From Polaribacter batillariae (lineage in GTDB: Bacteria; Bacteroidota; Bacteroidia; Flavobacteriales; Flavobacteriaceae): a DNA stretch of 64,000 nucleotides. Shown in pieces: positions 17,952 to 27,601 of this stretch (positions within the stretch are counted from its first letter, which is position 1; each line of letters starts with the position of its first letter). The notes beneath the pieces were generated by a model that made no database searches, was not told where the DNA came from, and was given only the letters and a program-made list of their open reading frames with translations. A program made the translations under genes and the position numbers. The stretch is taken from assembly GCF_017498485.1 (NCBI RefSeq), contig NZ_CP071795.1, positions 2,294,001 through 2,358,000 of the forward strand. Reading direction: 5' to 3'.

Positions 17952-18689
17952 ATGAATTTATTTCGTAAAATAGTCCAATCTCATAAAGAAGAAGACGCAG
18001 AATTATTTCACGAACTAAAAAAACTACTAAATTTTTCTCCAAAGAGAATAGAAAGATATAAAAAAGCTTTCACACATAGGTCTGTCCAAAAGTTAGATAG
18101 CTATGGAAACCCTATTAACTACGAACGATTAGAATTTCTTGGAGACTCTATTTTAGGAGCCGTAATCGCATCTTATTTATACAAAAAAGTACCAGAAGGC
18201 ACAGAAGGTTACTTAACGCAAATGCGCTCTAAAATTGTAAGTAGAGAACATTTAAACGAACTCGGAAAAGACCTAAACTTAATTAAGTGTGTAAACAGCA
18301 ATATCGACCAAGCCAATGTTGGCGACAATATCCATGGAAATATTTTTGAAGCTTTAATTGGAGCAATTTATTTAGACAAGGGCTATAATTTTTGTCAGAA
18401 ATTTATTTACGAAAATGTAATTGTACCTTATGTTGATATTGAAAAACTAGAAGGTAAAATTACAAGTTACAAAGGGTTAATTATAGAATGGTGCCAAAAG
18501 CAAAAGAAAAAATATATTTTCGATACCTACGAAGACTCTGGCAACGAAGTTGTAAAACATTTTAGCGTAAAAATAAGTATCGACGGAGAACAAATTGCAA
18601 AAGGAAGAGCCACTTCTAAGAAAAAAGCAGAAGAACAAGCATCTAAAAGGGTGTATTATGCTTTTCAAGATCAAATTTCGTTAGATTAA
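17952..18689 (+). CDS. rnc: Ribonuclease III
   Basis: 245 residues. The catalytic domain has the signature 'YERLEFLGDSILGAVIASYL' (about 56-75) and a second acidic site 'NIFEALIGAIYLDKGY'. The C-terminal double-stranded-RNA-binding domain spans about 175-242, with 'GRATSKKKAEEQASKR'. It processes rRNA precursors and structured mRNAs. Starts 3 bases after fabF. Length typical for Bacteroidota, slightly longer than E. coli RNase III. Confidence 0.96.
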   Translation: MNLFRKIVQSHKEEDAELFHELKKLLNFSPKRIERYKKAFTHRSVQKLDSYGNPINYERLEFLGDSILGAVIASYLYKKVPEGTEGYLTQMRSKIVSREHLNELGKDLNLIKCVNSNIDQANVGDNIHGNIFEALIGAIYLDKGYNFCQKFIYENVIVPYVDIEKLEGKITSYKGLIIEWCQKQKKKYIFDTYEDSGNEVVKHFSVKISIDGEQIAKGRATSKKKAEEQASKRVYYAFQDQISLD

Positions 18690-18780
18690 AGCGATAACGT
18701 TTTCGTTAAAATAAGCCCGAAAACTCATAAACAATTAGTAATTTAGCGCGCTTATTAAACGCAAAGTAAATTTACAATTT

Positions 18781-19251
18781 ATGCAAATTCATGCTTTAGG
18801 TTTAGACGATTTTTGTGAAGAAGAATACTCATTAATTGGTATTCATACAGCATTAGAAGATTACAAACTGGCATATTTGTTAAATAAAAATTTAAATATA
18901 CGTTTGTCTAAATCGCCAAAAGATTTAGAATTTGAGAGCGACCAAAAAAAAGGATCGTTTTCTCTTTATAATTTCTCAAGCAAAAAATATGACTTTGAGT
19001 GGTTTTTAATAGCAAATAGCTTTAAAAGAGAAAACCAAACCGAACCAAACGAATTATTATTAACTACAGAAACAAAAACATATTTAATACCAGAAAAGAA
19101 AAAGGTCGACTTTTTTATTAAAATTTCTGGTGAAGTTGGGTACGAATACGTTTCAAAAACGGTAAATAAAATAAAAAGTATTGAGCAGATTATAACATCT
19201 TATTCAATAGATAAAAACACACTAAAGTCAAAAGACTTTTTAATATTTTAA
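18781..19251 (+). CDS. IPExxxVDY family protein
   Basis: 156 residues. The name-giving motif is present as 'YLIPEKKKVDFFIKI' (about 101-115), with Phe for Tyr in the last position. This is a small, Bacteroidota-specific family of unknown function regularly placed between rnc and pyk. No signal peptide or membrane helix, so cytoplasmic. pyk begins 2 bases after its stop, suggesting a role or regulation tied to the fab-rnc-pyk operon. Confidence 0.88.
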   Translation: MQIHALGLDDFCEEEYSLIGIHTALEDYKLAYLLNKNLNIRLSKSPKDLEFESDQKKGSFSLYNFSSKKYDFEWFLIANSFKRENQTEPNELLLTTETKTYLIPEKKKVDFFIKISGEVGYEYVSKTVNKIKSIEQIITSYSIDKNTLKSKDFLIF

Positions 19252-19253
19252 GA

Positions 19254-20681
19254 ATGAAACCATACAAAAAAACAAAAATAGTAGCCACTCTAGGTCCAGC
19301 TACAGATACTAAAGAAATGCTTAAAGACTTAGCTGTTGCTGGTGTAAATGTCTTTAGAATTAATTTCTCGCATGCAGATTACGACAACGTAAAAGAAAAC
19401 GTAAAGAGAATTCGTGAAATTAACGAAGAAAACGGATTTAACGTTGCCATTTTAGCAGATTTACAAGGGCCCAAATTACGGGTTGGAGTAATGGAAGAAG
19501 ACGTTATTTTAAATAATGGCGATCTTTTTACATTCACTACAGAAAGATGCATTGGAAATAAACAAAAAGCGTTTATGACTTATCAACATTTTCCAAAAGA
19601 CGTAAAAGTTGGAGAACAAATTTTGGTAGATGATGGTAAATTGTTATTCGAAGTTGTATCAACAGATAAAGAAAAAGAAGTCGTTGTAAAAACAATTGTT
19701 GGGGGTGCTTTAAAGTCTAAAAAAGGAGTAAACTTACCAAACACAGCCATTTCTTTACCAGCATTAACAGAAAAAGATATGGAAGATGCTGTTTTTGCAC
19801 TGAGCTTACATGTAGATTGGATGGCACTTTCTTTTGTAAGAACACCAGAAGATTTAAGAATGTTGCGAGATTTAATCGACGAACATTCCGATTATAGAGT
19901 TCCTGTAATCGCGAAAATAGAAAAACCAGAAGCTGTAAAAAATATAGATTCTTTAATTCCTTATTGCGATGGATTAATGGTTGCGCGTGGAGATTTAGGA
20001 GTCGAAATTCCAATGCAAGAAGTACCTTTAATTCAAAAAATGTTGGTCGAAAGAGCCAAAAAAGCAAGAATTCCAGTAATTATTGCGACACAAATGATGG
20101 AAACAATGATCGATAATTCTGTACCAACAAGAGCAGAGGTAAACGATGTTGCAAACTCAATTATGGATGGTGCAGATGCAGTAATGCTTTCTGGAGAAAC
20201 CTCTGTAGGGAAACACCCTTTAAGAGTCATTCAAAAAATGAGAGAAATTATTGTAAGTGTAGAAAATTCAGAATTAATTAAAGTGCCACACGAAGCACCA
20301 CATATTAGAACGAACAGATTTATTACAAAATCGGTTTGCCATCATGCAGCTTTAATGGCAAATGATATTGAAGCAGCAGCCATTTCTACCTTAACAAATA
20401 GTGGTTATACAGCATTTCAAATTTCTGCTTGGAGGCCACAATCTAAAATATTAGCATTTTCATCTGAAAGAAGAATTTTAGGAAAACTAAACTTACTTTG
20501 GGGTGTAAAAGCATTTTATTATGATAAAAATTTAAGTACAGACGATACAGTTGTAGATATTAATAGAATATCGAAAGAAAAAAACTATGTTAAAGAAGGC
20601 GATTTAATGATTAACCTTACCTCTATGCCAGTAGAAGAAAAAGGAATGGTAAATACCTTAAGAGTTTCTGAAATAGACTAA
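19254..20681 (+). CDS. pyk: Pyruvate kinase
   Basis: 475 residues. Substrate and metal-binding stretches are intact: 'VFRINFSHADYD' near the N-terminus, 'PVIAKIEKPEAV' with the catalytic Lys, 'CDGLMVARGDLGVEIP', and 'MDGADAVMLSGETSVGKHP'. It converts PEP and ADP to pyruvate and ATP in glycolysis. The C-terminal domain (about 355-475) is complete. Likely end of the acpP operon; a palindromic repeat follows. Confidence 0.97.
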   Translation: MKPYKKTKIVATLGPATDTKEMLKDLAVAGVNVFRINFSHADYDNVKENVKRIREINEENGFNVAILADLQGPKLRVGVMEEDVILNNGDLFTFTTERCIGNKQKAFMTYQHFPKDVKVGEQILVDDGKLLFEVVSTDKEKEVVVKTIVGGALKSKKGVNLPNTAISLPALTEKDMEDAVFALSLHVDWMALSFVRTPEDLRMLRDLIDEHSDYRVPVIAKIEKPEAVKNIDSLIPYCDGLMVARGDLGVEIPMQEVPLIQKMLVERAKKARIPVIIATQMMETMIDNSVPTRAEVNDVANSIMDGADAVMLSGETSVGKHPLRVIQKMREIIVSVENSELIKVPHEAPHIRTNRFITKSVCHHAALMANDIEAAAISTLTNSGYTAFQISAWRPQSKILAFSSERRILGKLNLLWGVKAFYYDKNLSTDDTVVDINRISKEKNYVKEGDLMINLTSMPVEEKGMVNTLRVSEID

Positions 20682-20725
20682 GAAATTTATAAAAGTAAGG
20701 CTTAAGCAATAACTTTACATAATTA

Positions 20726-20864
20726 AAAAGAGGCTGTCTCGAAAGTATTAAAATTTGTTATTTCGACGGTAATGGAAAAATCTTATTTATTGAATTTCAG
20801 TATTTTAGACTTTTCAACTTCACTAAAAATAACAGTTAAATTTACCTTCGAGACAGCTTCTTTT
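20726..20864. repeat. MITE-like palindromic element
   Basis: Outer arms AAAAGAGGCTGTCTCGAA (20726-20743) and its near-perfect inverse at 20847-20864 (17 of 18 pairs). Inside lies a second, weaker inverted pair (TGTTATTT/AAATAACA). The inner 'TTATTTCGAC...AAATCTTA' resembles the element at 60941-61018. No ORF. It may also act as a bidirectional terminator between convergent genes. Confidence 0.65.
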
Positions 20865-20898
20865 CTGTTTTTCAAAAAATATTTATTTGACCCATTTT

Positions 20899-21450
20899 TT
20901 AATTGGTAGTAATTGCACTACAACTTTTATTATATGCAATATTTTGTAACGTTATTATAAAATCTGAATAAAAAACGGGAGAACCTGGGTTCGAATCTGT
21001 TGAAGAAAACAGAATCCATGCAAAATGTTCTGTTCCGTCAACAGAAATTTTTAAGCCAATATATTTATTTTGAAGTGTTTTGTAGTCGTTTCCAAAACTC
21101 TTATCAATATTATTAAAATCTATTTTAGATGCAAATTTTAAATCGTTGTTAATGGTGGTGCCTTTTTCTAGAAAAACGGCATCTACAATTTTATTTTGAT
21201 TGTTCGTTGCTTTTAAAATTCTTGCAAAACGGTTTCCTGCACGTTCTGTTGTAAATAAAAAATCTTCAACTCCATCTTTATTAATATCTAACGAAACGTT
21301 TGTATCGATAGAAAAATTAATGGTTTTATCGAGGTTGGTTGTTTCTAAATCTAAAACATCTAAACAAACAACCTGCTCTACATTAGCGTCACTATTTTGG
21401 CAAGAACAAAACCCAATAAACAAAATAGCTATAAATTTTATAATTTTCAT
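20899..21450 (-). CDS. Uncharacterised lipoprotein
   Basis: 183 residues from the ATG at 21450, chosen because it gives the signal peptide 'MKIIKFIAILFIGFCSC' with a lipobox Cys near 17; the longer upstream reading has no signal. A calcium-loop-like stretch 'DINKDGVEDFLF' lies near 59-70, as seen in FG-GAP or dockerin-type loops. The rest is beta-rich with a repeated 'TDSNPGSPVFYSDF' style. Convergent to pyk. No specific function can be assigned. Confidence 0.75.
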   Translation of the reverse strand: MKIIKFIAILFIGFCSCQNSDANVEQVVCLDVLDLETTNLDKTINFSIDTNVSLDINKDGVEDFLFTTERAGNRFARILKATNNQNKIVDAVFLEKGTTINNDLKFASKIDFNNIDKSFGNDYKTLQNKYIGLKISVDGTEHFAWILFSSTDSNPGSPVFYSDFIITLQNIAYNKSCSAITTN

Positions 21451-21528
21451 CTTAAATGCTTTAGTACTTAGACGTAATTTATAACAATCATTACAAAAAA
21501 AACCCATACTTTCGCATCGGTTTTAAGG

Positions 21529-23685
21529 TTACGATTTAATTTTACTTTTTGGCGGATTTGGCAATTGTTTAAAACCCATGTTGTATAAAGTAAACCCAAA
21601 AATATCTGCATATTGCTCAATCGTTTTTGCAACTGGCGTTCCTGCACCATGCCCAGCATTGGTTTCAATTCTTATTAAAACAGGGTTTTTACCAGCTTGT
21701 TTTTCTTGTAATTCTGCAGCGAATTTAAAGCTATGTGCTGGCACAACACGATCGTCATGATCTCCAGTAGTTATTAAAGTAGCTGGGTATTTTGTGCCTT
21801 TTTTTACGTTATGAACGGGTGAATATCCTTTTAAATAATCGAACATTTCTTTGCTATCTTCTGCAGTACCATAATCGTAAGCCCAACCTGCGCCTGCTGT
21901 AAAAGTGTGATAACGCAACATGTCTAAAACACCTACTGCTGGCAAAGCGACTTTCATTAAATCGGGTCTTTGTGTCATGGTTGCACCCACTAGCAAACCA
22001 CCATTAGAACCTCCACGAATTGCTAAAAACTCACTTGAAGTATATTTTTCGTTGATTAAATATTCTGCAGCAGCAATAAAATCGTCAAAAACATTTTGCT
22101 TTTGCATTTTGGTACCAGCATTGTGCCATTTTTTACCATATTCTCCACCTCCACGTAAATTAGGAACTGCATAAACACCACCTTGTTCCATCCAAACAGC
22201 GTTTGCAATACTAAAAGACGGCGTTAAACTTACGTTAAAGCCTCCATAACCATATAAAATGGTTGGGTTTTTTCCGTTTAATTCGATGCCTTTTTTATGC
22301 GTAATAATCATTGGAATTTTTGTACCGTCTTTTGAGGTGTAAAAAACTTGCTTACTTGTATAATTATCTGAATTAAAAGCAATGGATGGTTTCCAATAAG
22401 ATTCGTACGTTCCGTCTTTTGGATTAAATTTATAGGAAGAACCTGGAGTGCTATAATTGGTAAATGAAAAGTACAATTCTTTTGCATCAGTTTTTCCACC
22501 AAAACCATAAGCGGAACCAACACCTGGTAACTTTATCTCTCTAATTAGTTTTCCATCGAAATCGTATTGTAAAATTTTAGAAACTGCATCTACCATATAA
22601 TTTGCGAAGAAATAACCAGCACCAGAATTTAAACTCAATACATTTTCTGTTTCAGGAATAAAATCTACCCAATTTTTAGGAGTTGGGTTTTTCGCATCTA
22701 CAGTAACCACTTTTTTGTTTGGAGCATCTAAATTGGTAACTAAATACAATTTGCTTCCTCTGTTTTCTGCAACATACGTATCACTTTTTACATTATCTAT
22801 TATGGTAATAAGTTTACTATTTGGTTTCGATAAATCCTTTAAAAACAATTTATTTCCAGAGGTAGAAACGGATGCAGAAATTACTAAATAATTATCGTCT
22901 TCTGTAACAGAACCACCAACATACCTGTGTTTTTCGGAAGGTATTTCTCCAAAAATAACAGGATCGTTTTTTTGTGAAGTCCCTAATTTGTGATAATATA
23001 ATTTGTGTTGATCGGTTTTTGCAGACAATTCACTTCCCTTAGGTTTATCATAAGAAGAGTAATAAAAACCTTCGTTTTTGTACCAAGAAATTCCTGAGAA
23101 TTTTACATCAACCAACGTATCTTCTTTAATTTCTTTGGATTCTGTATCCATAATAATTATTTTTCTCCAGTCAGAACCACCTTCAGAAATAGCATAGGCA
23201 ACAGTTTTTCCGTCTTTAGAAAAACTTAAAGCGCCCAAAGAAGTGGTGCCGTCTTTAGAAAAAGTGTTTGGATCTAAAAAAATTTCAGCATCAGAATCTC
23301 CTTTTTTTCGATACACAACATATTGGTTCTGTAAACCATCATTTTTATAAAAATAAGTGTAATCTCCTTCCTTAAAAGGGGTACTTACTTTTTCGTAGTT
23401 CCATAATTCAGATAAGCGATTTTTTAATTCTTCGCGATATGGAATTTTACTTAAATAATCGAAAGTTACTTTGTTTTCTTCCTTTACCCAAGCTTCGGTT
23501 TCTTTGCTTCTATCGTCTTCTAACCATCTGTAATTATCGACAACTTCGGTTCCGAAAATGGTGTCTATTACTGGTTTTTTCGTTGTTTTTGGATAACTCA
23601 ATTTTATATCTGTAGTTTTAGTTTCAGTTTTGCAAGAAACCACAATTGCACTTGCAAAAAGAATTGGAATTAGTATTTTTTTCAT
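21529..23685 (-). CDS. Prolyl oligopeptidase family serine peptidase (S9A), lipoprotein
   Basis: 718 residues. N-terminal lipoprotein signal '[18 protein letters not shown]'. Residues about 50-430 form the seven-bladed propeller that gates substrate size ('[16 protein letters not shown]' is the family signature near the start). The alpha/beta hydrolase domain carries Ser near 560 in '[12 protein letters not shown]', Asp near 645 in '[14 protein letters not shown]' and His near 680 in 'NAGHGAGTP'. It cuts short peptides after proline, here probably in the periplasm or at the outer membrane. Confidence 0.95.
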   Translation of the reverse strand: MKKILIPILFASAIVVSCKTETKTTDIKLSYPKTTKKPVIDTIFGTEVVDNYRWLEDDRSKETEAWVKEENKVTFDYLSKIPYREELKNRLSELWNYEKVSTPFKEGDYTYFYKNDGLQNQYVVYRKKGDSDAEIFLDPNTFSKDGTTSLGALSFSKDGKTVAYAISEGGSDWRKIIIMDTESKEIKEDTLVDVKFSGISWYKNEGFYYSSYDKPKGSELSAKTDQHKLYYHKLGTSQKNDPVIFGEIPSEKHRYVGGSVTEDDNYLVISASVSTSGNKLFLKDLSKPNSKLITIIDNVKSDTYVAENRGSKLYLVTNLDAPNKKVVTVDAKNPTPKNWVDFIPETENVLSLNSGAGYFFANYMVDAVSKILQYDFDGKLIREIKLPGVGSAYGFGGKTDAKELYFSFTNYSTPGSSYKFNPKDGTYESYWKPSIAFNSDNYTSKQVFYTSKDGTKIPMIITHKKGIELNGKNPTILYGYGGFNVSLTPSFSIANAVWMEQGGVYAVPNLRGGGEYGKKWHNAGTKMQKQNVFDDFIAAAEYLINEKYTSSEFLAIRGGSNGGLLVGATMTQRPDLMKVALPAVGVLDMLRYHTFTAGAGWAYDYGTAEDSKEMFDYLKGYSPVHNVKKGTKYPATLITTGDHDDRVVPAHSFKFAAELQEKQAGKNPVLIRIETNAGHGAGTPVAKTIEQYADIFGFTLYNMGFKQLPNPPKSKIKS

Positions 23686-23711
23686 CTTATTAGTAATTTA
23701 GTTTTAAAGAC

Positions 23712-23719
23712 CAAAGTTA
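23712..23719 (-). promoter_or_regulatory. -7 promoter box of the prolyl oligopeptidase gene
   Basis: Minus-strand TAACTTTG fits TAnnTTTG, about 27 bases before the start codon. Confidence 0.5.
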
Positions 23720-23828
23720 CAGTAAAGATTTTTAGGTAAACAACTTATTTATACTATTTTAACAGATATTTAATGGTTTAAAAAACTGCTAAAAAGCCTA
23801 ATTGTAAGGTAAAAAGCTTAAAAACGAC

Positions 23829-23836
23829 TACTTTTG
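23829..23836 (+). promoter_or_regulatory. -7 promoter box of the thioredoxin gene
   Basis: TACTTTTG fits TAnnTTTG. The start codon lies 50 bases downstream, and a TTG at 23802-23804 is a loose -33 candidate. Confidence 0.55.
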
Positions 23837-23886
23837 CACGATAGTAGAAATGAATTCTTCAATAATTATTGAAGACAAAATATTAA

Positions 23887-24249
23887 ATGATGACAGAAAA
23901 CTTAACAAAAGAAACCTTCTTAGAAAAGGTTTTTAATTTCGAAGAAAACAAAGAATGGAAATTCGAAGGAAAAAAACCAGCATTGATCGATTTTTACGCA
24001 GATTGGTGTGGCCCTTGTAAAATGTTAGCGCCCGTTTTAGAGCAACTTTCAAACGAATACGAAGGCAAAATAGATATTTATAAAATAGATACAGAAGCAG
24101 AGCAAGAGTTATCTGCGGCTTTCGGTATTAGAAGTATTCCTTCTATGTTATTTTGCCCTGCAGATGGCGAACCACAAATGGCAAATGGCGCGTTACCAAA
24201 AGCAGATTTAGAAAGAGTTATTGCGGAGGTGTTGAAAGTGACAAAATAA
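23887..24249 (+). CDS. Thioredoxin family protein
   Basis: 120 residues, no signal peptide, so cytoplasmic. Active site 'DWCGPCKM' with Cys41 and Cys44; cis-proline region 'FGIRSIPSMLFC'. A second ATG one codon later is an equal start. It should reduce protein disulfides. Monocistronic: its own -7 box upstream and a strong terminator downstream. Confidence 0.93.
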   Translation: MMTENLTKETFLEKVFNFEENKEWKFEGKKPALIDFYADWCGPCKMLAPVLEQLSNEYEGKIDIYKIDTEAEQELSAAFGIRSIPSMLFCPADGEPQMANGALPKADLERVIAEVLKVTK

Positions 24250-24344
24250 GTCCTTTGAAAATTGACTTTTGACGTAAGACTTATTGACTACAAGATTGTC
24301 TGTAATTGGTTTTTATCTATTGAGTCGTAAGTATTAATAAAATT

Positions 24345-24380
24345 AAAAATCCTAAGAATTAATTTTCTTAGGATTTTTTT
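24345..24380 (+). terminator. Rho-independent terminator downstream of the thioredoxin gene
   Basis: AAAAATCCTAAGAA (24345-24358) pairs perfectly with TTCTTAGGATTTTT (24365-24378) around a 6-base loop, followed by T's. It lies about 95 bases after the stop. Confidence 0.85.
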
Positions 24381-24450
24381 ATGAAAATTTTTATACCTAA
24401 GAATTCTATGCATCAAAAAATTATGTATATTTGGTGTGAGTTAAAAAAAA

Positions 24451-24569
24451 CTGTCAGTTCGAGTGAAATTTCTTTTTCAGAAATTTTGTATCGAGAACAT
24501 ATAAAGCTTCTCTCCCGAAACTTCGGGAACAATTTCGATTGAAAAAGTCGAAATCACTCGCAGATACAG
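24451..24569. repeat. Dispersed palindromic repeat (CTGTCAGTTCGAGTG family), copy 1
   Basis: Begins CTGTCAGTTCGAGTG, contains GTATCGAGAAC at 24488-24498 and a CCCGAAACTTCGGG hairpin (24514-24527), and ends with CACTCGCAGATACAG, a degenerate inverse of its beginning. Related copies lie at 30670-30717 and 60819-60870. Part of the 351-base gap between thioredoxin and padR. Confidence 0.7.
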
Positions 24570-24600
24570 TGAAAACAAATACACGATTAAACGTCCATAA

Positions 24601-24939
24601 ATGGGAAATCAAAAATTATACAAAGGATCTTTACAAACCATTATTTTAAAGTTATTAGAAAGTAACGATAAAATGTACGGTTACGAAATTACCCAACATG
24701 TAAAGGAGCTTACAAAAGGCGAATTGCAAATTACAGAAGGTGCTTTGTACCCAGCTTTGCACAAATTAGAAGCAGATGGTTTGTTAGATGTAGAGGTGGC
24801 AAAAGTGGGCAATAGGCTTCGTAAATACTACAAATTAACCGAAAGTGGCACCAAAGAAACTGCCAATAAGTTAGAAGAAATGCAAGAATTTTTAAAAACG
24901 ATGCAACGTTTGGTAAATCCTAAATTTAGTTTGGAGTAA
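24601..24939 (+). CDS. PadR family transcriptional regulator
   Basis: 112 residues. The winged-helix PadR N-terminal domain is clear: 'TIILKLLESNDKMYGYEIT' then 'ITEGALYPALHKLEADGLLD' and 'NRLRKYYKLTESGTKE'. Start is the ATG at 24601, 32 bases after a palindromic repeat. It is followed 1 base later by the first of five membrane-protein paralogues. PadR proteins usually repress an adjacent transporter or membrane-protein operon, so it probably controls the genes up to 30545 and itself. Confidence 0.93.
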   Translation: MGNQKLYKGSLQTIILKLLESNDKMYGYEITQHVKELTKGELQITEGALYPALHKLEADGLLDVEVAKVGNRLRKYYKLTESGTKETANKLEEMQEFLKTMQRLVNPKFSLE

Positions 24940-24940
24940 G

Positions 24941-25591
24941 ATGAAAAAGAACTACGAAATAACGGAAAAGCAATTGCAGTTTTTGGAGGATTATATCAAA
25001 AGAAAAAAGAGATATACAAGCATAGAAGATAGATTAGAATTGTTAGATCATTTAGTTTCTGATTTTGAAATGACTACAGAAAATGGGAATTTATCTCAAT
25101 ATTTAGCAGATAAATCTGTGTTTATTTATAATTATAATTCTTCAAAAGAAAGTGATGTTCATTGGTCTTACCAAAGACAGTTATGGTTTAAGTTTTTTAG
25201 TTTTTTCTATTCATTAAAGATGTTACCTATAACTTATGGAACTATTTTTATTTTCTATATTTTATTTTTGGAGATGAATATAGCCACTAAAAAACTGGGT
25301 TTTGTTTTTATTACACTAATTATTATTCCAACGATTTATAGTTTTATAAAAACGTATCATAAAAATAAACAAATAAGAAGATTAGTTTCTTTTAAATATT
25401 TATTTAATATTATGTCTTTGCCAAATATGTTTTTATATTTATTTACTCCACTTGCAGATTTTTTAAAAGAACATAAATTTTTATTCTTTCTATATGTAAT
25501 TATTGGTTTTGGTTTACATATTTCAGGCATTCTTTTAATTATTGAAAAAAGGAAACAAATCTTAGAAAAATACAAACACTTGTTAAACTAA
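24941..25591 (+). CDS. Membrane protein of a tandem paralogue family, member 1 (HAAS-like N-terminus)
   Basis: 216 residues. The N-terminal cytoplasmic part (about 1-45) has 'ITEKQLQFLEDYI' and 'IEDRLELLDHLVSDFE', the shared family motif DxRxExxDHxxxDxE. About four hydrophobic helices follow (from about residue 90), ending in a short basic tail. Most diverged member of the five. PadR-linked proteins with an N-terminal helical 'HAAS' domain plus membrane helices are known in Firmicutes; the resemblance of layout is my inference. Function unknown. Confidence 0.7.
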   Translation: MKKNYEITEKQLQFLEDYIKRKKRYTSIEDRLELLDHLVSDFEMTTENGNLSQYLADKSVFIYNYNSSKESDVHWSYQRQLWFKFFSFFYSLKMLPITYGTIFIFYILFLEMNIATKKLGFVFITLIIIPTIYSFIKTYHKNKQIRRLVSFKYLFNIMSLPNMFLYLFTPLADFLKEHKFLFFLYVIIGFGLHISGILLIIEKRKQILEKYKHLLN

Positions 25592-25595
25592 TGCT

Positions 25596-26243
25596 ATGGA
25601 ATTAACAAAAGAGCAAATACAAAGAGTAGAACATTATTTAAACGTAAAAAACATTAAATATGCTGATGTTCGTTTTGAAGTTTTAGATCATATAATTACT
25701 GATGTAGAAACTACAATTGAGAAAAAGAATATCGATTTTGAAACCGCTTTTTATAAAGTTACCGATAAATGGAACACTCATTTAAAAGAAACGTCAAGTT
25801 GGTATTTTGGAGTTGGTTTTTTAGCCCCAAAAATAATCATCAAAAAAGCGAAGAAAATATATGGTAACTATTATTTATTATTATTGGTTTCTTATTTTTT
25901 ACCTTTTATAGTTTTAACAAAATTAGACTTTACCATACAAAATCCAACAGAAAGTAATTTTTATATACTAATACAGGCTTTTGTAGTTTTTGTTTTTGTG
26001 ACGTTTTTATATATGTTTTTAAAAAAATCGAACAAAGTAAAAACGACGTATAGTTTTATATTAAATGCTTTAAGCTTAAATACTTTTATGGGTTTAATTG
26101 TTTCGATTTGGTTTTTGAATAGTCCAAAAGAATTAGATGGAATTAATATAGGAATGTGTTTTGCATTTATATTTTCTGCCTACAGTTATTATGTATTTTT
26201 CAAGAAACATCAAAAAGCAATCAAAAAATATAAAAGTGTTTAA
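25596..26243 (+). CDS. Membrane protein of a tandem paralogue family, member 2
   Basis: 215 residues. N-terminus 'MELTKEQIQRVEHYL' and 'YADVRFEVLDHIITDVE' match the family motif, followed by about four membrane helices from residue 88 onwards and a basic tail. Starts 4 bases after member 1. The start region TAACTATGGAATTAACAAA is almost identical to those of members 3 and 4, pointing to tandem duplication. Groups with members 1 and 4 by its C-terminal part. No recognised function. Confidence 0.7.
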   Translation: MELTKEQIQRVEHYLNVKNIKYADVRFEVLDHIITDVETTIEKKNIDFETAFYKVTDKWNTHLKETSSWYFGVGFLAPKIIIKKAKKIYGNYYLLLLVSYFLPFIVLTKLDFTIQNPTESNFYILIQAFVVFVFVTFLYMFLKKSNKVKTTYSFILNALSLNTFMGLIVSIWFLNSPKELDGINIGMCFAFIFSAYSYYVFFKKHQKAIKKYKSV

Positions 26244-26245
26244 CT

Positions 26246-26920
26246 ATGGAATTAACAAATGAACAAGTTTTACAAATAGACAATTATGTGTATGTTTCTG
26301 GAGTAAAATTTTTTGATGTTCGCTCGGAAATTGTAGATCATTTTGCTTCTAAATTAGAAGAAAAATTAACTGCAAACCCCAATGTAGATATTGAAAAAGA
26401 AATTATTGAAATTCATAAAAACTTCGGTGCTAATGGCTTTAGGGATTTTATAGAACAGAAAAAAAAATCTGTTAAAAAGAAGTTTTATGTGTTGACTTTA
26501 AGACACTTGAAAACATTTTTTACACTTCCTAAAATTATAATTTCAACTGCTATTTTTGTTGCTTTAGTTTTCACAATGAATCTACTTGTAGATAAAGAAA
26601 TGTTTTTTTCAATTTTGAGTGCTATTTTATTAGCTTTAGCTTTTAGATTATTATATAATGTAAATATGAGAGATACTAATAAACATACATTTTTAGTATT
26701 GAGTTTAACTATGCATTTTTTTAATGTTTTTTATTTAATGGTTTTGATTTTTAATTTATTCACAAGAAATAGGAATAATGACGATTTTTTAAATAATACT
26801 TCCAATTATACTCAAATAGGCATTTTTGTAGTTTTACTTTTATTTTATTGGTCAGGGGAATCTGTGTTTTATCAAAATAAAGATGAAATGAAAAAGCAAT
26901 ACCCTACAATTAAAATATAA
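26246..26920 (+). CDS. Membrane protein of a tandem paralogue family, member 3
   Basis: 224 residues. 'MELTNEQVLQIDNYV' and 'FFDVRSEIVDHFASKLE' carry the family motif. A second cytoplasmic helix region ('NGFRDFIEQKKKSVKKKF') precedes four hydrophobic helices. The stretch 'LKTFFTLPKIIISTAIF' is shared with member 5 ('FKEWFTVPKIVITVTIF'), and both end with a 'YPxxK' tail, so members 3 and 5 form a subtype. Starts 2 bases after member 2. Confidence 0.7.
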   Translation: MELTNEQVLQIDNYVYVSGVKFFDVRSEIVDHFASKLEEKLTANPNVDIEKEIIEIHKNFGANGFRDFIEQKKKSVKKKFYVLTLRHLKTFFTLPKIIISTAIFVALVFTMNLLVDKEMFFSILSAILLALAFRLLYNVNMRDTNKHTFLVLSLTMHFFNVFYLMVLIFNLFTRNRNNDDFLNNTSNYTQIGIFVVLLLFYWSGESVFYQNKDEMKKQYPTIKI

Positions 26921-26922
26921 CC

Positions 26923-27597
26923 ATGGAATTAACAAAAGAACAAATACAATTTATAGACCATCGTTTAGAAAATGAAGGTATAAAATATTGGGACATTCGC
27001 ATAGAAATGTTAGACCATGTGGTTTCTGATTTAGAAAATAAACTAACATCAGAAACATCTGAATACGATTTTAAAGAATTGGTACAAGAAACTTTTGAAA
27101 ACTTAGGTTGGAAAGAGAATTTTAATAGTGGAGGTTTTGAAGTTGTATTTCTTAGAAAATGTAAAATCTATGCAAAGTACAGTAATAAAGGAATAATTTC
27201 TGAATACAAAAAAAGCTTTTCAGCTTTTAAAACTTTGAGAATTATACTTCTTTTCTTTCTTTACTTATTTATTTTTAGAGAAAACACAACCGTTATAAAA
27301 TACACAATGGGTTTTGGTTTAATTTTATTTGGAATTGCTTTTATATTTTTCACTTCAAAATATAAAGTCTTTAATTCTTTGAGATTAAATAGGTCAATGA
27401 TATTTGCAACATTTCCTTTATCGCTTTTTAATTGTTTTATGTTTCTTCCAAAAGTATTTTTTGATTATGAAAAATTAAGTTCTACATATATAACTGCAAT
27501 TATTGCACTTCTTGTTCCTTTTTTAATAATTGGTATTAATTTTTTGTATAAAGAATTCAAATCTGCTCAAAAGATTTATAATAAATTGATTGATTAA
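26923..27597 (+). CDS. Membrane protein of a tandem paralogue family, member 4
   Basis: 224 residues. 'MELTKEQIQFIDHRL' and 'YWDIRIEMLDHVVSDLE' match member 2 closely; helices follow from about residue 103 ('TLRIILLFFLYLFIF'), with four hydrophobic stretches in all. Starts 2 bases after member 3. Subtype of members 1 and 2. Unknown function. Confidence 0.7.
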   Translation: MELTKEQIQFIDHRLENEGIKYWDIRIEMLDHVVSDLENKLTSETSEYDFKELVQETFENLGWKENFNSGGFEVVFLRKCKIYAKYSNKGIISEYKKSFSAFKTLRIILLFFLYLFIFRENTTVIKYTMGFGLILFGIAFIFFTSKYKVFNSLRLNRSMIFATFPLSLFNCFMFLPKVFFDYEKLSSTYITAIIALLVPFLIIGINFLYKEFKSAQKIYNKLID

Positions 27598-27601
27598 GTT
27601 T

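Noticed and set aside
19717..20067. 116-codon minus-strand ORF within pyk
   Set aside because: Leucine/phenylalanine-rich shadow of a conserved coding region.
20682..20898. Attenuator or riboswitch after pyk
   Set aside because: Better explained by the MITE-like inverted repeat; no gene lies downstream on the same strand.
24250..24600. Possible small RNA gene in the 351-base gap before padR
   Set aside because: Its structure is explained by a terminator and a dispersed palindromic repeat.
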